Source: Pomphorhynchus laevis
Taxonomy: Eukaryota > Acanthocephala > Palaeacanthocephala > Echinorhynchida > Pomphorhynchidae
Direction: 5' to 3'
Length of the DNA: 64,000 nucleotides
NCBI GenBank assembly: GCA_012934845.2
Contig: WNNJ02003693.1
Location: forward strand, 1-64,000
The translations under genes and the position numbers were made by a program. This document shows, one piece after another, positions 53,330-64,000 of this stretch; position 1 is the first letter of the stretch, and the number at the start of each line of letters is the position of its first letter. Below the pieces are notes generated by a model. It saw nothing but the letters and a program-made list of their open reading frames with translations. It had not been told where the DNA came from and ran no database searches.

Positions 53330-55310
53330 GTCAAAATGGAGGAGAGCGCAGAGAGTGCAAATCTCTAAAGTTTTTGCTTCTAGCAGGGGTGTTACGGAAG
53401 ACAACCACCTGCGATTTAACGGAGTTTAAAATAAGATTGGACTTGGGTTACCGGGCTCTTAATCTTAAAAAGAATCGGCTGATGTCCTAGACTACGTCTT
53501 TGCACCTGCGTCCAGAAAACAGGGATGTGGTATCATCAGCGTATACCACTAAACGTTGTTCGCGTTTAAATATATTAAAGAGCACAACGAAAGTAGCAAG
53601 ATATAAGATTTGAGAAAGAGGTGATACTTGAGGTACACCCGTAATAGGGTAGAACTGAAGCGCATCAGGGTCGTCTTCATAACAGAATCGCTTGGTGTAC
53701 AGCCTTATCTCAACAGTTAACAATTCTCGCAGGCAAACCAAGGGGCCTAAGAGAAGAGATAACAAAGGGAATAGAGATGGGGTCAAATTCAGCAGAAAAA
53801 TCAAGGAAAACAGCCGCAGCAAGTTGATGACTATTTTTCTAACAAAATTGATGCACTTCACCTACAGCCGAATAGACCGAGCGACCTTTGATGAACCCAT
53901 GGAAACCTGGTAGGATTAAGTTTTGCTCACTTAGATGATCGCGGATTTTAGCGCAAGCACTTTCTCGTAAATCTACACGATGGAATTCTGAATCTAAATG
54001 GGCCGCAGTTCTTGAGGATAAGATACCGGATATTTCTTTGGAATAAAAACACGTCTACAAATGTCGATGCCGGCCATATCGGAAGTGGAGGCTAATAGTA
54101 TTGTGACGGCCACTTCTCTATTTTGTTCTGCTGTCAAAAGCTGACAGACCCAAGAAGAATGGGAAGCGACGGATTGGGAGGTGCCCGGAAAAGTCCCCCA
54201 GGAGTTAAGGATAACTGTGACAGATAAATTCCTACTTCAGAAGTCTCCCCAAGGTGGGATTGTCTGAGATGATTGAGTGGCTCCTTAATTATGTAGGGAT
54301 AGTGACTCTTACAAAACTTTATCAAGACCTATATTACCAATCCAACCCAATGCCCTCTCCCTCCAACAAACGAACTTCTCTTTCTTGAATATCTTCCAGA
54401 AGGAAGACTGAGTTGGATTAGGGGAAGCAATGCTTGCCCTATCTTTACCCAGTTGGGACCTATATCTAGTGCTCCAATATTCATTCGAGAGAACTTGCCT
54501 GGCAGAAGCAGAGAGATCGAAAGTATCGCGGAAGCTTGCGAAGAGAGGTAGGAATTAAATTCGGTTAGACTCTCATTACCAATTCGGGGGAGGCGTTTTA
54601 TATCTGCCTGCAAGAAAGATACTCTGATAGGATCAAAGTGGAATCTTCTTCGAAGCAGCGTATCGTCTTCAATTCGCCAACGAATCAAGTCATGAGATGT
54701 GGACAGATGTTGCCGCGACTGCTCTGTACAGTGAATTTTCAACAGCCACCTTTCATGGAGCAGTAATAAGTCGAGGGGTGAATTCGTTGATGTGCAATGA
54801 AAGGTAGGGGACGGTGGTTTATGAATAAGATAACCTTTCCTGGCTCTGCGGAGTGCTGCATTAATCCAACGACCAGTTCTGTCGTTGAAATCACCAAGTA
54901 CCATGTCGTAATCGCTATCTATAACCCTATCATGGAGGTCACGGTTCTTGTGTATCTCACCTGGACGGATGTAGACATTGTCTAGACTGAGGCGTTTACC
55001 GTTCTTACAGAGTGAAGGTACTAAACAAGACAGGGCTGGACAAGAATTGTTTAATAGAAGGGCAATCTTAAGGATCATTTAACTAGGTTTAAAAGACCTT
55101 GAGATGAAGAGTAGTGACGTGTTGTTATGTACTGAGTATAGCGGGAATAAATGTGCTTAGGGATGAATCGAGTAACATCTTGGGGAAGACGGATAGAGTG
55201 CGTCTTCTGAAGGACAATAACATCTGCATCTCGACCAGATAGAAGTCTAAAGGCAGAAGCTTTTCCCGAATTTCACTGAAGGATATTTAGTGAAAAAGGC
55301 TCACGAGTAC
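53330..55310 (-). pseudogene. LINE copy E ORF2: APE endonuclease and reverse transcriptase
   Basis: A 249-codon frame at 55,078-54,329 carries the APE C-terminal half, including NVYIRPGEIHKNRDLHDRVI, MVLGDFNDRTGRW, LIRWRIEDDTLLRRRFHFDP and FNSYLSSQASAILS. A second frame at 53,861-53,487 carries LTPSLFPLLS, PITGVPQVSPLSQILYLA and LVVYADDTTSLF. The N-terminal APE segment (near 55,300) is degraded. The broken RT start in both frames is identical to copy C. Confidence 0.7.
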
Positions 55311-55349
55311 TCTGTATTGTGTTAGGTCAGCTGGGTGGGATTGCCTTAT

Positions 55350-56388
55350 CCCTAGACAGAGCTAGGGGTGGACTTTGCCCTTTCCGCCACCAACTCTGTC
55401 CGGGCGAGCACTTGCCCATGGGCAGTGTCTTTATCTGTCATTGAGGCGCCTATTTTGCCTTTTAACATTTTTCCAATCTTTATGGGGGGAACGGCGTGTG
55501 CCGAGGCCCCCTCTTTTTTGATTCTGAAACTGCAAGTTGTTACGGTATTTCAGGACGAGTATAAAAAACCGCAGTTAGGGCGGCCACCATATCCTCTACC
55601 CTCTTTATGGCGGATTGTATCTTGATAACGGTGATACGAACGATGTCAGTGTCGGACATTCTAGAGGCAGTGTGGGAATACGATTACACTTTCTTAGCTT
55701 GTATCTGTCTGTCGAACGTGTTTCTATATTCTTTGAATCGCGTGCATTTACGCGACCATGCCGCATGGCTTCCACCACAATTAGAACATAAGGGCCGAGG
55801 TCTGCATTTATCTCTAGATACCAGGCTATGGCAAGAGGCAATATCATAGACGCCACAAGTTTTTGTGAGAGAACAGTTATAGGCCCAGTGCCCCCACCCA
55901 TGTCACTAGTTGCAATGCGGGTATCTTAGGTCTTCTAAATTCAGGATAGATAAGCGCAAGTTATACCCAAGAAAGGGGTTGAAATTTGATTTAGTTAAAA
56001 TTTTTGCTTGCTCAATCGGGGCAGAACAAAATCCGTTTGGAAGTGTAAATCCACTTTTCCTTGTGACTTGTCTAAAATTGGTAACTTTAAAGACTGACTC
56101 CAAAGCATCTATATTTTTCTCTTCTAACTGCGAGGGAAGATTAGTAATTTTGATTGAAGCGAGAATGGGTTTGGAATGAATGTCACCCATTCGTTTTAGA
56201 TTTGAATTAAATAATGTCATATATTCCTTTAATATATCGGCAGTGGAGAAAGAGATCTTAATCTCCGACTCATTTAACTTTACAGAATTAAACAGTATTC
56301 TTTTAATGTACTTGTCAGCAAACGGTCTGATAAAAACTTTGAATAGATTATGCCTTTCCACAGGCTGTGTCAGTGTTATAACAATCAA
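55350..56388 (-). pseudogene. LINE copy E ORF1 (gag-like, CCHC)
   Basis: The frame 56,388-55,906 gives 160 residues: FADKYIKRILFNSVKLNESE, KPILASIKITNLPSQLEEKN, VFKVTNFRQVTRKSGFTLPN. After frame changes the zinc-knuckle region is readable near 55,860-55,735, with CSNCGGSHAAWSRKC. The first frame matches copy C from VKYFETEI onward. In LINEs of this type the protein coats the RNA. The breaks make this copy non-functional. Confidence 0.65.
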
Positions 56389-56600
56389 ATTTTTGAGTTT
56401 AGGAATAGGGGGAGTACCCTCGCACCCTGCAAATTATCAGAAGTAACAACACTTATCCTGATTATCAGGATTGGCAGAAGAAATCGTCTTTTTTCCTTGT
56501 TAGTTTGTCGATTTTGTTTGAATTTTTGCTTGAAAAATTGATCTCGTTCGATCCTCCGAAACTAACTTTACTGCACATTTTTTATTGAGTGAATAAGAAA

Positions 56601-57530
56601 AAAGAAATTGATGCTCAGGTCTGTCAATTTCTTTCTTGATATTCTTAACCTACGTTTGGGTGTGTGTTTAAGTTCTTAAAATTTTTGTTCTGCACATAAA
56701 GAATTCCAATGATATAATAGACAACATGAACTAAAAGTATGCTGAGCAAATACTCGACGTATACAATAGCACCAGCGCGTTAAAAAACAATTTTAACGTA
56801 AATTAAATCATTAGGAAATGTTTTACAAATCGCTTAAGTTATATGTATCCGCATTATAATTTAGATTAAATTAAAAATTCATTCTACTTTGCAAATATAA
56901 AATAAAATTTATCAATAAAACCCGAAATATTTATTTTTACAGTTTGTATTTCAAAGTGCCGAAGATGATTGCAGTAACTGTAGACAAAATATCAATTTTG
57001 GAATTTAAGTTTCGGTTGAACCTTCCAGTTCTTCAAACTTCATTAGCGTTTTATTCAAAAAGTAAATTGTCTTGATCCAGAATAATACCGAAATAATTTA
57101 AGCTTTAGCATGTTTTTTTTTAATTCTTCTTTTGTTGAGCAGTTTTTAAACGTTATCGTTGCAAAACCATCTTTCAAAACGTATAACTCAAAGATCTCTT
57201 ACCTTATCTTTCAAAAAGTGAATTGTCTTGATGCAGAATTATTCGGGGCAGTAGTGGTAGAATTCAATAAAATATTTATTGCGAATTCGATTATAAAGCA
57301 ATGTATCTGAACGCTAAGAGTTTACATTCTCTTTCAATATAGAACAATTAATTTTTTAAATCTGCTCGTAGCATCTTTAAAATATGAAGTACAAAAGCGA
57401 CAAGTTACCTAACAATACTATAAACGGAACACAATTTATAAATGCATAATATGAGCAAAACATTAAAAGACAATTACAAAAAGACAATTACAACCGACTT
57501 TCTTATTAAAAGACAATTACAACCGACTTT
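56601..57530. repeat. Interspersed repeat block flanking LINE E and the L2-type LINE
   Basis: Positions 56,695-57,000 repeat 33,880-34,200 in diverged form. Positions 57,210-57,355 recur almost exactly at 59,055-59,192 ('aaaaagtgaattgtcttgatgcagaattattcggggcagtagtgg...'). A piece related to the 146-residue protein lies on the minus strand near 57,120-57,200. 'acaattacaaccgactttc' is duplicated at about 57,485 and 57,512, just before the LINE tail. A short hairpin (AAGAAATTGA..TCAATTTCTT) sits near 56,605-56,636. Confidence 0.6.
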
Positions 57531-58195
57531 CACTTAAACCTTTCGTTAGAGATAAAGTACGCTCATCTACCTTGATACTCCGCAACCTCCGTCAAGTTCG
57601 TAGATTGATCGATTTCCCTTCTTGTATGACTCTCATATCATCTCTCCTTTTTTCTAGACTCGATTATTGTCTTAGTCTATTTTCCAACTCACCTAAATCC
57701 ACTCTTCTTCCCCTACAACGCATCGTCAACGCAGCTGTCCGAATTCTCCTCCGTCTTCGTCGTTTTGATCACACATCCTACCATCTTGCTTCTCTCGATT
57801 TGCCTACAATTTATTGTCGTGTTCAAATTCGTCTTCTTATCGTTGCTTTCCGCCTTGTAACTTTTCATACCCCTTCATTTCTCAACCTTCCTTTTCTTGA
57901 TAATTCTCGTCCTGTTTACTGTTCCTTGCGTTCCTGTAATTCCCTTCTTTTACATGTCCCAAACTACTCTACCTCCTTTGGACTCCGCTCCTTCCTGGTG
58001 GCTGCTCCTCTATCGTGGAATCATCTGCCCATTCATATACGCCAATCAACTTCCCTGCAGTGCTTCAAACGACAAATCCGATCCCATCTGAACAATTTAA
58101 CTGCTTGACTTTCTCATTTTTGTTTGTGGACTTGTAAGCGTACAGCTTGTACGCATTTGCCACATTAAATAAATTTGTATTATTATTATTATTAA
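57531..58195 (+). mobile_element. L2/CR1-type LINE, 3' end
   Basis: The frame 57,572-58,108 (178 codons) encodes the typical C-terminal region of CR1/L2-group reverse transcriptases: RNLRQVRRLIDFPSCMTLIS, LLFSRLDYCLSLFSNSPKST, LLPLQRIVNAAVRILLRLRR, FDHTSYHLASLDLP, then FGLRSFLVAAPLSWNHLPIH and a final FKRQIRSHLNNLTA. After the stop, a small hairpin (GCGTACAGCTTGTACGC) and an (ATT)n tail end the element, as usual for this clade. It is 5'-truncated, but the remaining frame is open, so the insertion is not very old. Confidence 0.8.
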
Positions 58196-58463
58196 AAAAA
58201 AAAAAGATTAGATAGAAATGGCTCCAGAGTATGCACCGTATATTATTATTAATACATACCAAAGCCAAAAGGCTAAAATGTTGCTGAAATGTTACATTTG
58301 GTCATACCTATTTTTTGACGATTTTTGAAGGAACACATGTAAAAGTGTCTTTAGAAAATCAAATATTTTGGTATTCTATTATTATTCAAATACATACCAA
58401 AGCCAAAATGCTATTCAGGCAGAGTCCGAAAAAAGAAGAAAAGCAAATTGTCAGTCAACGTAG
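58196..58463. other. Spacer with a short direct repeat
   Basis: 'tattattattNaatacataccaaagccaaaa' occurs at 58,241-58,270 and 58,377-58,405. Between the copies is 'atttttgaaggaacacatgtaaaagtg'. No gene is supported. Confidence 0.45.
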
Positions 58464-58784
58464 CTAATTAGGGTATTCCAGTGGTAGTGTTGAATGGCGG
58501 CATTGTTCATGTATCCATTTGTAGCATCGTGATTTAAACGTTCTCAAACTAAGGGCTGCAACGACTTCCTCAGGCAACAAATTCCACATGTTAATTCTTG
58601 TCCTTGAGAGTCTATACACTTTTGGTAATCTGCCAAATCTAAATTTATACAAGACTCTGCTATGTCCCAGCAACTGACTTACCCGCCTAGTGATTACATC
58701 GGTGGGATAACCCACCGCATCATTCGACATATGCCATAGACATAACATTTCCAAGGATATGAATCTCTCACGTACCGACAACAT
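58464..58784 (-). pseudogene. LINE-like ORF C-terminal fragment
   Basis: This 106-codon frame contains RVLYKFRFGRLPKVYRLSRT and RINMWNLLPEEVVAALSLRT, then FKSRCYKWIH. The 'R....WN.LP..v..a.sl..FK.r' pattern is the common ending of several LINE polyproteins. It is not the same family as the L2-type tail just upstream or as copies A-E. The upstream part is not recognisable, so this is a short 3' fragment. Confidence 0.45.
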
Positions 58785-59479
58785 CCCAATACGACTTAGA
58801 CATACATAATAGTCAATACCACTTAAGCCAATAGAAATAGAAGTTAGATCAATAGTTTATAGTTTCATAATATCATGCGAGATTGATAGTTGCTAGCGCG
58901 ACTGCTCAATACCTACGGGCTTTAACAGCCACTTCTCGTGAAGAATTAGTTTGAAGCATTAGAAGTGACAGAGCCTGCAGTTTGTTGATCGAAGCCAGTT
59001 TATATTTAAATTTAAGTTTCAGTTGAACCTTACAGTTTTTCAATTAGTGTTTTATTCAAAAAGTGAATTGTCTTGATGCAGAATTATTCGGGGCAGTAGT
59101 GGTAGAATTCAATAAAATATTTATTGCGAATTCGATTATAAAGCAATGTATCTGAACGCTAAGAGTTTACATTCTCTTTCAATAACGAATAATTAATTTT
59201 TTATGGGATTGAATGTGCGAACTTTATAGATGGGCGAAAGTTGCTTGCAATGAGAGCTTGCAATGAGAGTGGCCGACACATCATCAATCCCAGACGACGA
59301 GCTGCTTGACTGTCTGAACGCTATAATAATTAGCCTTCCAAATAATAAACAAATGTGTCTACATTAAGAAAATATGTCTACATTAAGAAAATATATAAAT
59401 AATAACACGTATAAAAGCATATAGCGTAAATAAATGCGTAATAAGTACGTAATAGCGTAATAAAATGTAAAAAACACTC
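58785..59479. repeat. Mixed repeat debris
   Basis: Positions 59,055-59,192 repeat 57,210-57,355. Positions 59,203-59,258 ('atgggattgaatgtgcgaactttatagatgggcgaaagttgcttgcaatgagag') recur at 63,938-63,990 beyond the Ty3/Gypsy element. 'agaagtgacagagcctgcagtttgttgatcgaagccagttt' (58,961-59,001) recurs at 59,710-59,752. No gene was recognised. Confidence 0.6.
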
Positions 59480-59752
59480 GTCAACACTCATCAGTAAAAC
59501 GAAGTTGCCACACAGGCAACCGAAACTGGTCGTTTCGGTAGCCTTTTGACAGTAAAATAAGGTATTTCCGACATCTTGCTCTAACGTCAGAGGCTTCCTA
59601 TCTTAACCAAATCATTTGCTGTGCAGACCATCCTTATCTACTCAGCAGAGGTTGTAGCTGACTGTTCGCTTCATTTGTGAGATCCAAAACTTAAAAGAAA
59701 TGACAAGTCTAGAAGTGACAAAGAGCCTGCAGTTCGTTGATCGAAGCCAGTT
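59480..59752. repeat. Inverted copy of the 48.6-48.9 kb repeat
   Basis: Reverse-complemented, this stretch matches 48,650-48,860: 'aaggatggtctgcacagcaaatgatttggttaagat', 'gaagcctctgac', 'gtcggaaataccttat' and 'gaaacgaccagtt' are shared. It contains its own small palindromes (GTTGCC-acaca-GGCAAC; CCGAAAC..GTTTCGG). Confidence 0.55.
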
Positions 59753-59811
59753 TGTATATACACAAATGAATATTGATTCTCTACTAACAACAGATAAAAG
59801 TATTTATTTTT

Positions 59812-59840
59812 GACGTTTCGGTCTTCTCGACCTTTTTCAA
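59812..59840 (-). ncRNA. Degenerate hammerhead-like PLE end
   Basis: On the minus strand: TTGAAAA, the stem-loop AGGTCGAGAAGACC, GAAA, CGTC. The stem and the GAAACGTC element are typical of PLE termini, but the first box departs from CTGANGA, so activity is unlikely. Confidence 0.4.
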
Positions 59841-59897
59841 AAAATTGTGTACTTTAACTCTTTAATTATATATATACTTAGTATTATCTCTACTCAG

Positions 59898-59995
59898 TGT
59901 GGTATCACATTTAATTACTTTATCATTTATATTTAACTTTACCTACTATTTATAGATTCGTGAATAAAAGCCATTTATTCTCTCTGGTTATCACA
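59898..59995 (+). repeat. 5' LTR (98 bp)
   Basis: TGTGGTATCACA... to ...TGGTTATCACA, with terminal TG/CA. It includes GTGAATAAAAG, a possible polyadenylation signal. Very short for an LTR. Confidence 0.88.
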
Positions 59996-60015
59996 ATTTT
60001 ATTCAACGAATTGTC

Positions 60016-63000
60016 TTGATGGATACTCTGTTCAAGTCGGATACACTCAAACTAACGACAGACTGTCCTGAAGCAGAACGCGAATGGCGTCACTGGCGAT
60101 ATCGCTTCGAAACATTTATCAAACGCATCAAAATGTATTCACAAGATGACAAACTTGATCTCCAGAAAATCTCAATTTCCGCTCAATTATTCGACAAGAT
60201 TGACGAGTGCCTGGATTATGATTCAGCAATGGATGTCCTCGACAAAGCATTCATAAAATCTACAAATTCGGTTTACAAACGACATCTACTGTGTTCTGCA
60301 CGACAAACTCTCGATGAATCGATATCTAACTATGTGGATCGTCTTGAAACACTTGCGCGACAATGCACCTTCAAAGATGTGAAAGCTAAGGAGCTGCGCG
60401 ATATTCTTATTTGCGATTCATTTATTACGGGTTTACAATCGAACGAGATTCGTCAACGCATACTCGAGACTAATGACATCGACAAAGAGAAAGCTTATCA
60501 AGTCGCTCGAACGATTGAAGCAGCTCAAACTCAATCAAACGAATATCGACACACATCCGAATTCACAGTAAATGCCTTAAGGGAAACCAAAGGTTCAAAA
60601 GGAAATACTGATATTTCTGAAAGTGAAGAATCTATTGCCGTAGCTCAAAAGATCAACAAGAAAAGGTGCTACTTTTGTGGTGGAGTTATGCATACACGAA
60701 ATCGTTGTCCAGCCCGGGATGCTGAATGTTCATTCTGCTTAAAACGTGGACACTACGAAAAAGTTTGTCGAACTAAGTTGCTTCGATCTCGACGAAAATA
60801 CAATCGTAGTACTCGACCATACGCGTCCGACTGTGAATCACTTAATATCATATCCTGTCAAAATGCAAATGGTGATGCATCTAAACTTGACGACATGACG
60901 GTACAAGTTCGCGTTGGAACACAACAGCTGGATGCTCTTATCGATAAAGGGAGCTCTTCCAACTTTGTCGATTCATCAGTTATTCGAAAACTAGGTATTC
61001 CTACAGAATCTTGTTGTGTTAGGACTTCCATGGCTAATTCATCATTTACATCCGTATGCAATAAACGATGCGTATTACCGATATCTTACTGTGACCGAAA
61101 CTATACTGACATTCAATGCTTCGTCATGCCTCATCTTTGTCGTGATCTCATACTTGGTCATCCATTCCTGCGCTTGCATTCAAGTGTTTCCATTCGACTT
61201 CGAGGAAATGCTAAGCAAGAAACATTAACCATTGGGCAACTATCGAGCATGGAAATCGATATACCATCGTTATTTTCAGACGATTTTAAAAACTGGAAAC
61301 CTGCAGCAATTCCGTCCCGGCGCCGTAATATCGAAGATCGCCGCTTTATTGCTTCGGAAGTAAAACGGATGTTGTCCGAAGGCATCATCGAGCGCAGTCG
61401 CTCACCGTGGCGTGCGCAAGTTCTTATTGTAAACAGAGAAGGACGTCGTCGTCTAGTAGTAGATTACTCGCAGACCGTAAATAGATTCACGGTCCTCGAC
61501 GCTTATCCCATGCCCCGAATTGACGACCTGATCGACACCATATCGTCCAATAACGTGTTTAGCACCCTCGATTTAAAAAGTGCTTACCATCAAGTTCCTT
61601 TGCGAGCAAACGAAAAATTCTTGACCGCATTCGAGGCAGATGGTCAACTCTATCAATTTCAGCGTATGCCTTTTGGACTCACGAATGCTGTAGCCGCCTT
61701 CCAGCGAATAATCAACGAGATCATAGAGAAAGAAAACTTAACCGGCACCTATTCATACCTCGACGATATCATTGTGTGCGGCAAAACACAGCAAGAACAT
61801 GATACAAATCTGGCCAAGTTTCGTGAAGTTGCTTCTAGGTACCGAATAACACTAAATGAATCGAAATGTATGATTAATAAAACGATGATCAATATTCTGG
61901 GATATCAAGTTGGTAGTGGTATTAAACGGCCTGATCCTAATCGTGTCTCACCTTTGCGAGAACTGCAGGTACCTCAAAATAAACGTCAACTGCGAAGAAT
62001 TGTCGGCCTTTTCTCACATTATTCCAAATGGATTCAAAATTTTTCGTCGCAGATTCGTCCGTTAGCTGAAACCACGATATTTCCTATTACACCTGCAGCA
62101 AAGCGCTCATTTGAGATAATTCGTGATCGTATTATTTCAGCTACTCTAACACCCATTGATTTCAATAAGACATTTACAGTAGAGACTGACGCATCCCTTT
62201 ATACTATCGGTGCTGTATTAACGCAGGATAACAAACCCGTCGCATTTTATTCGCATACACTTAGTAAGAGTGTCGTTAGACATTCCGCTATTGAGAAAGA
62301 GGCCCTTGCCATCGTTGAAGCATTGCGATACTGGAGGCACTATTTGTCTGGACGAACTTTCAATGTTCTAACAGATCAATGTCGGTTTCATTCATATTTA
62401 ACAGGAATCATAAGAGTAAAATTAAAAATGAAAAAGTGCAAAGATGGCGTCTCGATCTATCTGAGTTCAAATATTGTATACTTTACCGGCCTGGAAAGTT
62501 GAATTATGCGGCCGACTCAATGTCTAGGGATATTTGTGCTTCAAGTTGCGGTTACTTTAACAAACAGAAAGATCTCAAGCTTCTTTATGAACTTCACGCT
62601 ACGCTTTGCCACCCAGGAGTCAATCGTTTGTATCACTTCGTTCAATCGAATCAACTTCCATATAGCACTGAATACGTTCGTTATGTTGTATCTCATTGCG
62701 TTACCTGTTCGTTGTTGAAACCAAACTTCTTCAAGCCTCCAAAAACTGCCCTCATCAGAGCGACACGACCTTTCGAAAGAATTTCACTTGACTTCAAAGG
62801 TCCTTTGCCCAGTTCATCAGGCAAGAAATATTTGCTTACAGCCGTCGATGAATATTCTCGTTATCCCTTTGGATTTGCATGCCGTGATATGTCCGCTCAA
62901 ACAGTGATAAATTGCCTGCGTGGTATAGTGACAATATTTGGTCCACCTGAATTTGTACATTCCGATCGCGGGTCTTCCTTCATGTCGAAAGAATTCTCTG

Positions 63001-63741
63001 ATTATCTGGAGAGTATTGGCCACGGTAGCAAGTCACTCTTCTCCGTACAATCCGTTAGGCAACGGACAGATCGAACGCTATAACGGTATATTATGGAGCG
63101 CTGTACTTTTGCGGCTTAGAGACTACAATCGTCCGGTTGCTGCTTGGGAAACGGTCCTCGCTGAAAGCCTTCAATCTATTCGAGGACTATTATGCATCTC
63201 AACTGGCTCGACACCTCATGATCGAATCTTCAACTTCTCTAGACGCCCATTAATTAAATTCAATTCACCAGAATGTCTCTGTCGTCCCGGATCTGTATTC
63301 GTGCGAAACTTCTACAAACACAACAAATACGACGATAAATTGCTCAAAGCTAAACTGATAAACGCGAATCCAAACACGGCTCATATCGAACTTCCATCTG
63401 GGAAAGAAGCAAATATTTCAACTCGACACCTATCTCGTTATCCTTCAGAAACCTTTTTGTACAAGGATCCAGACAGTTCGGATATTCGTAGTTCGGGATT
63501 GTCAAGGGACGGGGATGACGACTGTCAAGATAGCTTCGATAGGAACCAGCCAGACTATGAAGATGATAACAATAACGGAAAGCAATATGATGCCACTGAC
63601 AATATCGATATGAACTTGAGTTCAAAGAGGACATCAATTCCTGAGGCAAACCATCATCCCGTGACAACTAGAGAATTCTACCGACGAAGTACAAGAAGTC
63701 GAAGAAGTCCTGCATACTTCCAAAACTATCACATGGGATGA
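60016..63741 (+). pseudogene. Ty3/Gypsy gag-pol region (fossil copy)
   Basis: Family landmarks in order: gag (about 60,016-60,640); two CCHC knuckles, CYFCGGVMHTRNRC and CSFCLKRGHYEKVC (about 60,667-60,765); a retropepsin-like protease (about 60,930); RT with YLDDIIVCG (about 61,755); RNase H (about 62,180); an HHCC integrase N-terminus (about 62,600-62,710); and the integrase catalytic core with ISLDFKGPLP and FVHSDRGSSF. The C-terminal tail (to 63,741) is acidic then basic. Gag and pol appear to be one continuous frame rather than separated. The copy as a whole is broken. Confidence 0.85.
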
Positions 63742-63742
63742 A

Positions 63743-63840
63743 TGTGGTATCACATTTAATTACTTTATCATTTATATTTAACTTTACCTACTATTTGTAG
63801 ATTCGTGAATAAAAGCCATTTATTCTCTCTGGTTATCACA
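63743..63840 (+). repeat. 3' LTR (98 bp)
   Basis: The copy differs from the 5' LTR at a single base and is followed directly by the CTCAG target duplication. Confidence 0.88.
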
Positions 63841-64000
63841 CTCAGCTAGAGTATATGTTTAGAGCTCCAGTATTCTTTCAAAAGTATTTTCAGAGAGAAA
63901 AATATTGGGTAGATGTAGCATTTTTACTCGGACTATGGGATTGAATGTGCGAACTTTATAGATGGGCGAAAGTTGCTTGCAATGAGAGCAGGAATTAATT
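63841..64000. other. Flank beyond the Gypsy element
   Basis: It contains the 53-bp block shared with 59,203-59,258, so the Gypsy element sits between two copies of an older repeat. Nothing coding is visible before the window ends. Confidence 0.5.

Larger units (their letters stand above)
52961..56600 (-). mobile_element. APE-type LINE copy E, near full length, dead, inverted relative to copy C
   Basis: On the minus strand the order is the 5' region (about 56,600-56,390), ORF1/gag with zinc knuckles (56,388-55,350), APE endonuclease (about 55,310-54,880), linker and RT (54,880-53,400), then a C-terminal region down to about 52,970. Parts are in the same order as copies A-D. Around 54,850-53,325 it is almost identical to copy C with no indels, whereas ORF1, the APE start and the C-terminal end are clearly more diverged. 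Frames are broken in several places. Confidence 0.75.
59898..63840 (+). mobile_element. Ty3/Gypsy LTR retrotransposon, complete ends, broken
   Basis: The element is 3,943 bp with two 98-bp LTRs that differ at one position, and a 5-bp target duplication CTCAG (59,893-59,897 and 63,841-63,845). The LTRs begin TGTGGTATCAC, end TATCACA and contain AATAAA. Internal parts run in the order gag, zinc knuckles, protease, RT, RNase H, integrase, which is Ty3/Gypsy order. No envelope-like ORF was seen. The element is broken, with about two breaks. The near-identical LTRs indicate a recent insertion on a host time scale. No primer-binding site of the usual tRNA type is evident next to the 5' LTR. Confidence 0.9.

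Noticed and set aside
55368-55849. Plus-strand frames opposite LINE copy E
   Set aside because: The minus strand encodes the LINE ORF1 zinc-knuckle region; the plus frames have no independent support.
60858-61388. Minus-strand and alternative frames inside the Gypsy gag-pol region
   Set aside because: They are shadows of the motif-bearing plus-strand region.

Overview
The window looks like an AT-rich accessory region of an arthropod genome, most likely an insect and possibly a hymenopteran. Four things point that way. There are small phase-compatible exons with 50-60 bp introns, two exons resembling an insect gustatory receptor, many Penelope-like elements (PLEs), and a fossil of an insect totivirus-like polymerase. 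The species call is inference. There is no operon structure, rRNA, recognisable tRNA or CRISPR array.

Almost everything recognisable is repetitive. (1) 1-6.3 kb: AT-rich sequence with a two-exon receptor-like gene piece on the minus strand and a diverged internal duplication. (2) 6.3-15.6 kb: scrambled PLE pieces full of hairpins, then a PLE whose GIY-YIG side lies upstream of its reverse transcriptase (RT), split by a 5'-truncated LINE with a restriction-like endonuclease (13-bp target duplication). (3) 15.6-24.3 kb: the first copy (A) of an APE-type LINE family, then several canonical PLEs (RT followed by GIY-YIG), a TA microsatellite and a 367-bp tandem repeat. (4) 24.3-34.4 kb: unidentified old coding-like sequence interrupted by a complete-ended but dead hAT transposon (8-bp target duplication), a 421-bp tandem triplication and a totivirus-like RdRp fossil. 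(5) 34.4-46.6 kb: permuted-PLE fragments interleaved with LINE copies B, C and D, an RTE-like LINE tail and a Thr-coding minisatellite. (6) 46.8-48.0 kb: the best host-gene candidate, five consecutive phase-compatible exons ending in a stop codon. (7) 48.0-59.9 kb: duplicated repeats, PLE endonuclease scraps, minisatellites, a truncated Tc1/mariner-type transposase, LINE copy E (inverted relative to copy C) and an L2/CR1-type LINE tail. (8) 59.9-63.8 kb: a young Ty3/Gypsy element with 98-bp LTRs and a 5-bp target duplication.

The most interesting signals are these: PLEs with permuted domain order beside canonical ones; hammerhead-ribozyme-like cores at PLE ends; a totivirus-like fossil; a 1.5-kb near-identical tract between inverted LINE copies C and E with no indels, flanked by more diverged sequence (probable gene conversion); and about a dozen perfect or near-perfect palindromes, several at element junctions, which suggest repeated template switching.

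Family names come from motif recognition by eye, without database searches. Boundaries of decayed elements are approximate.
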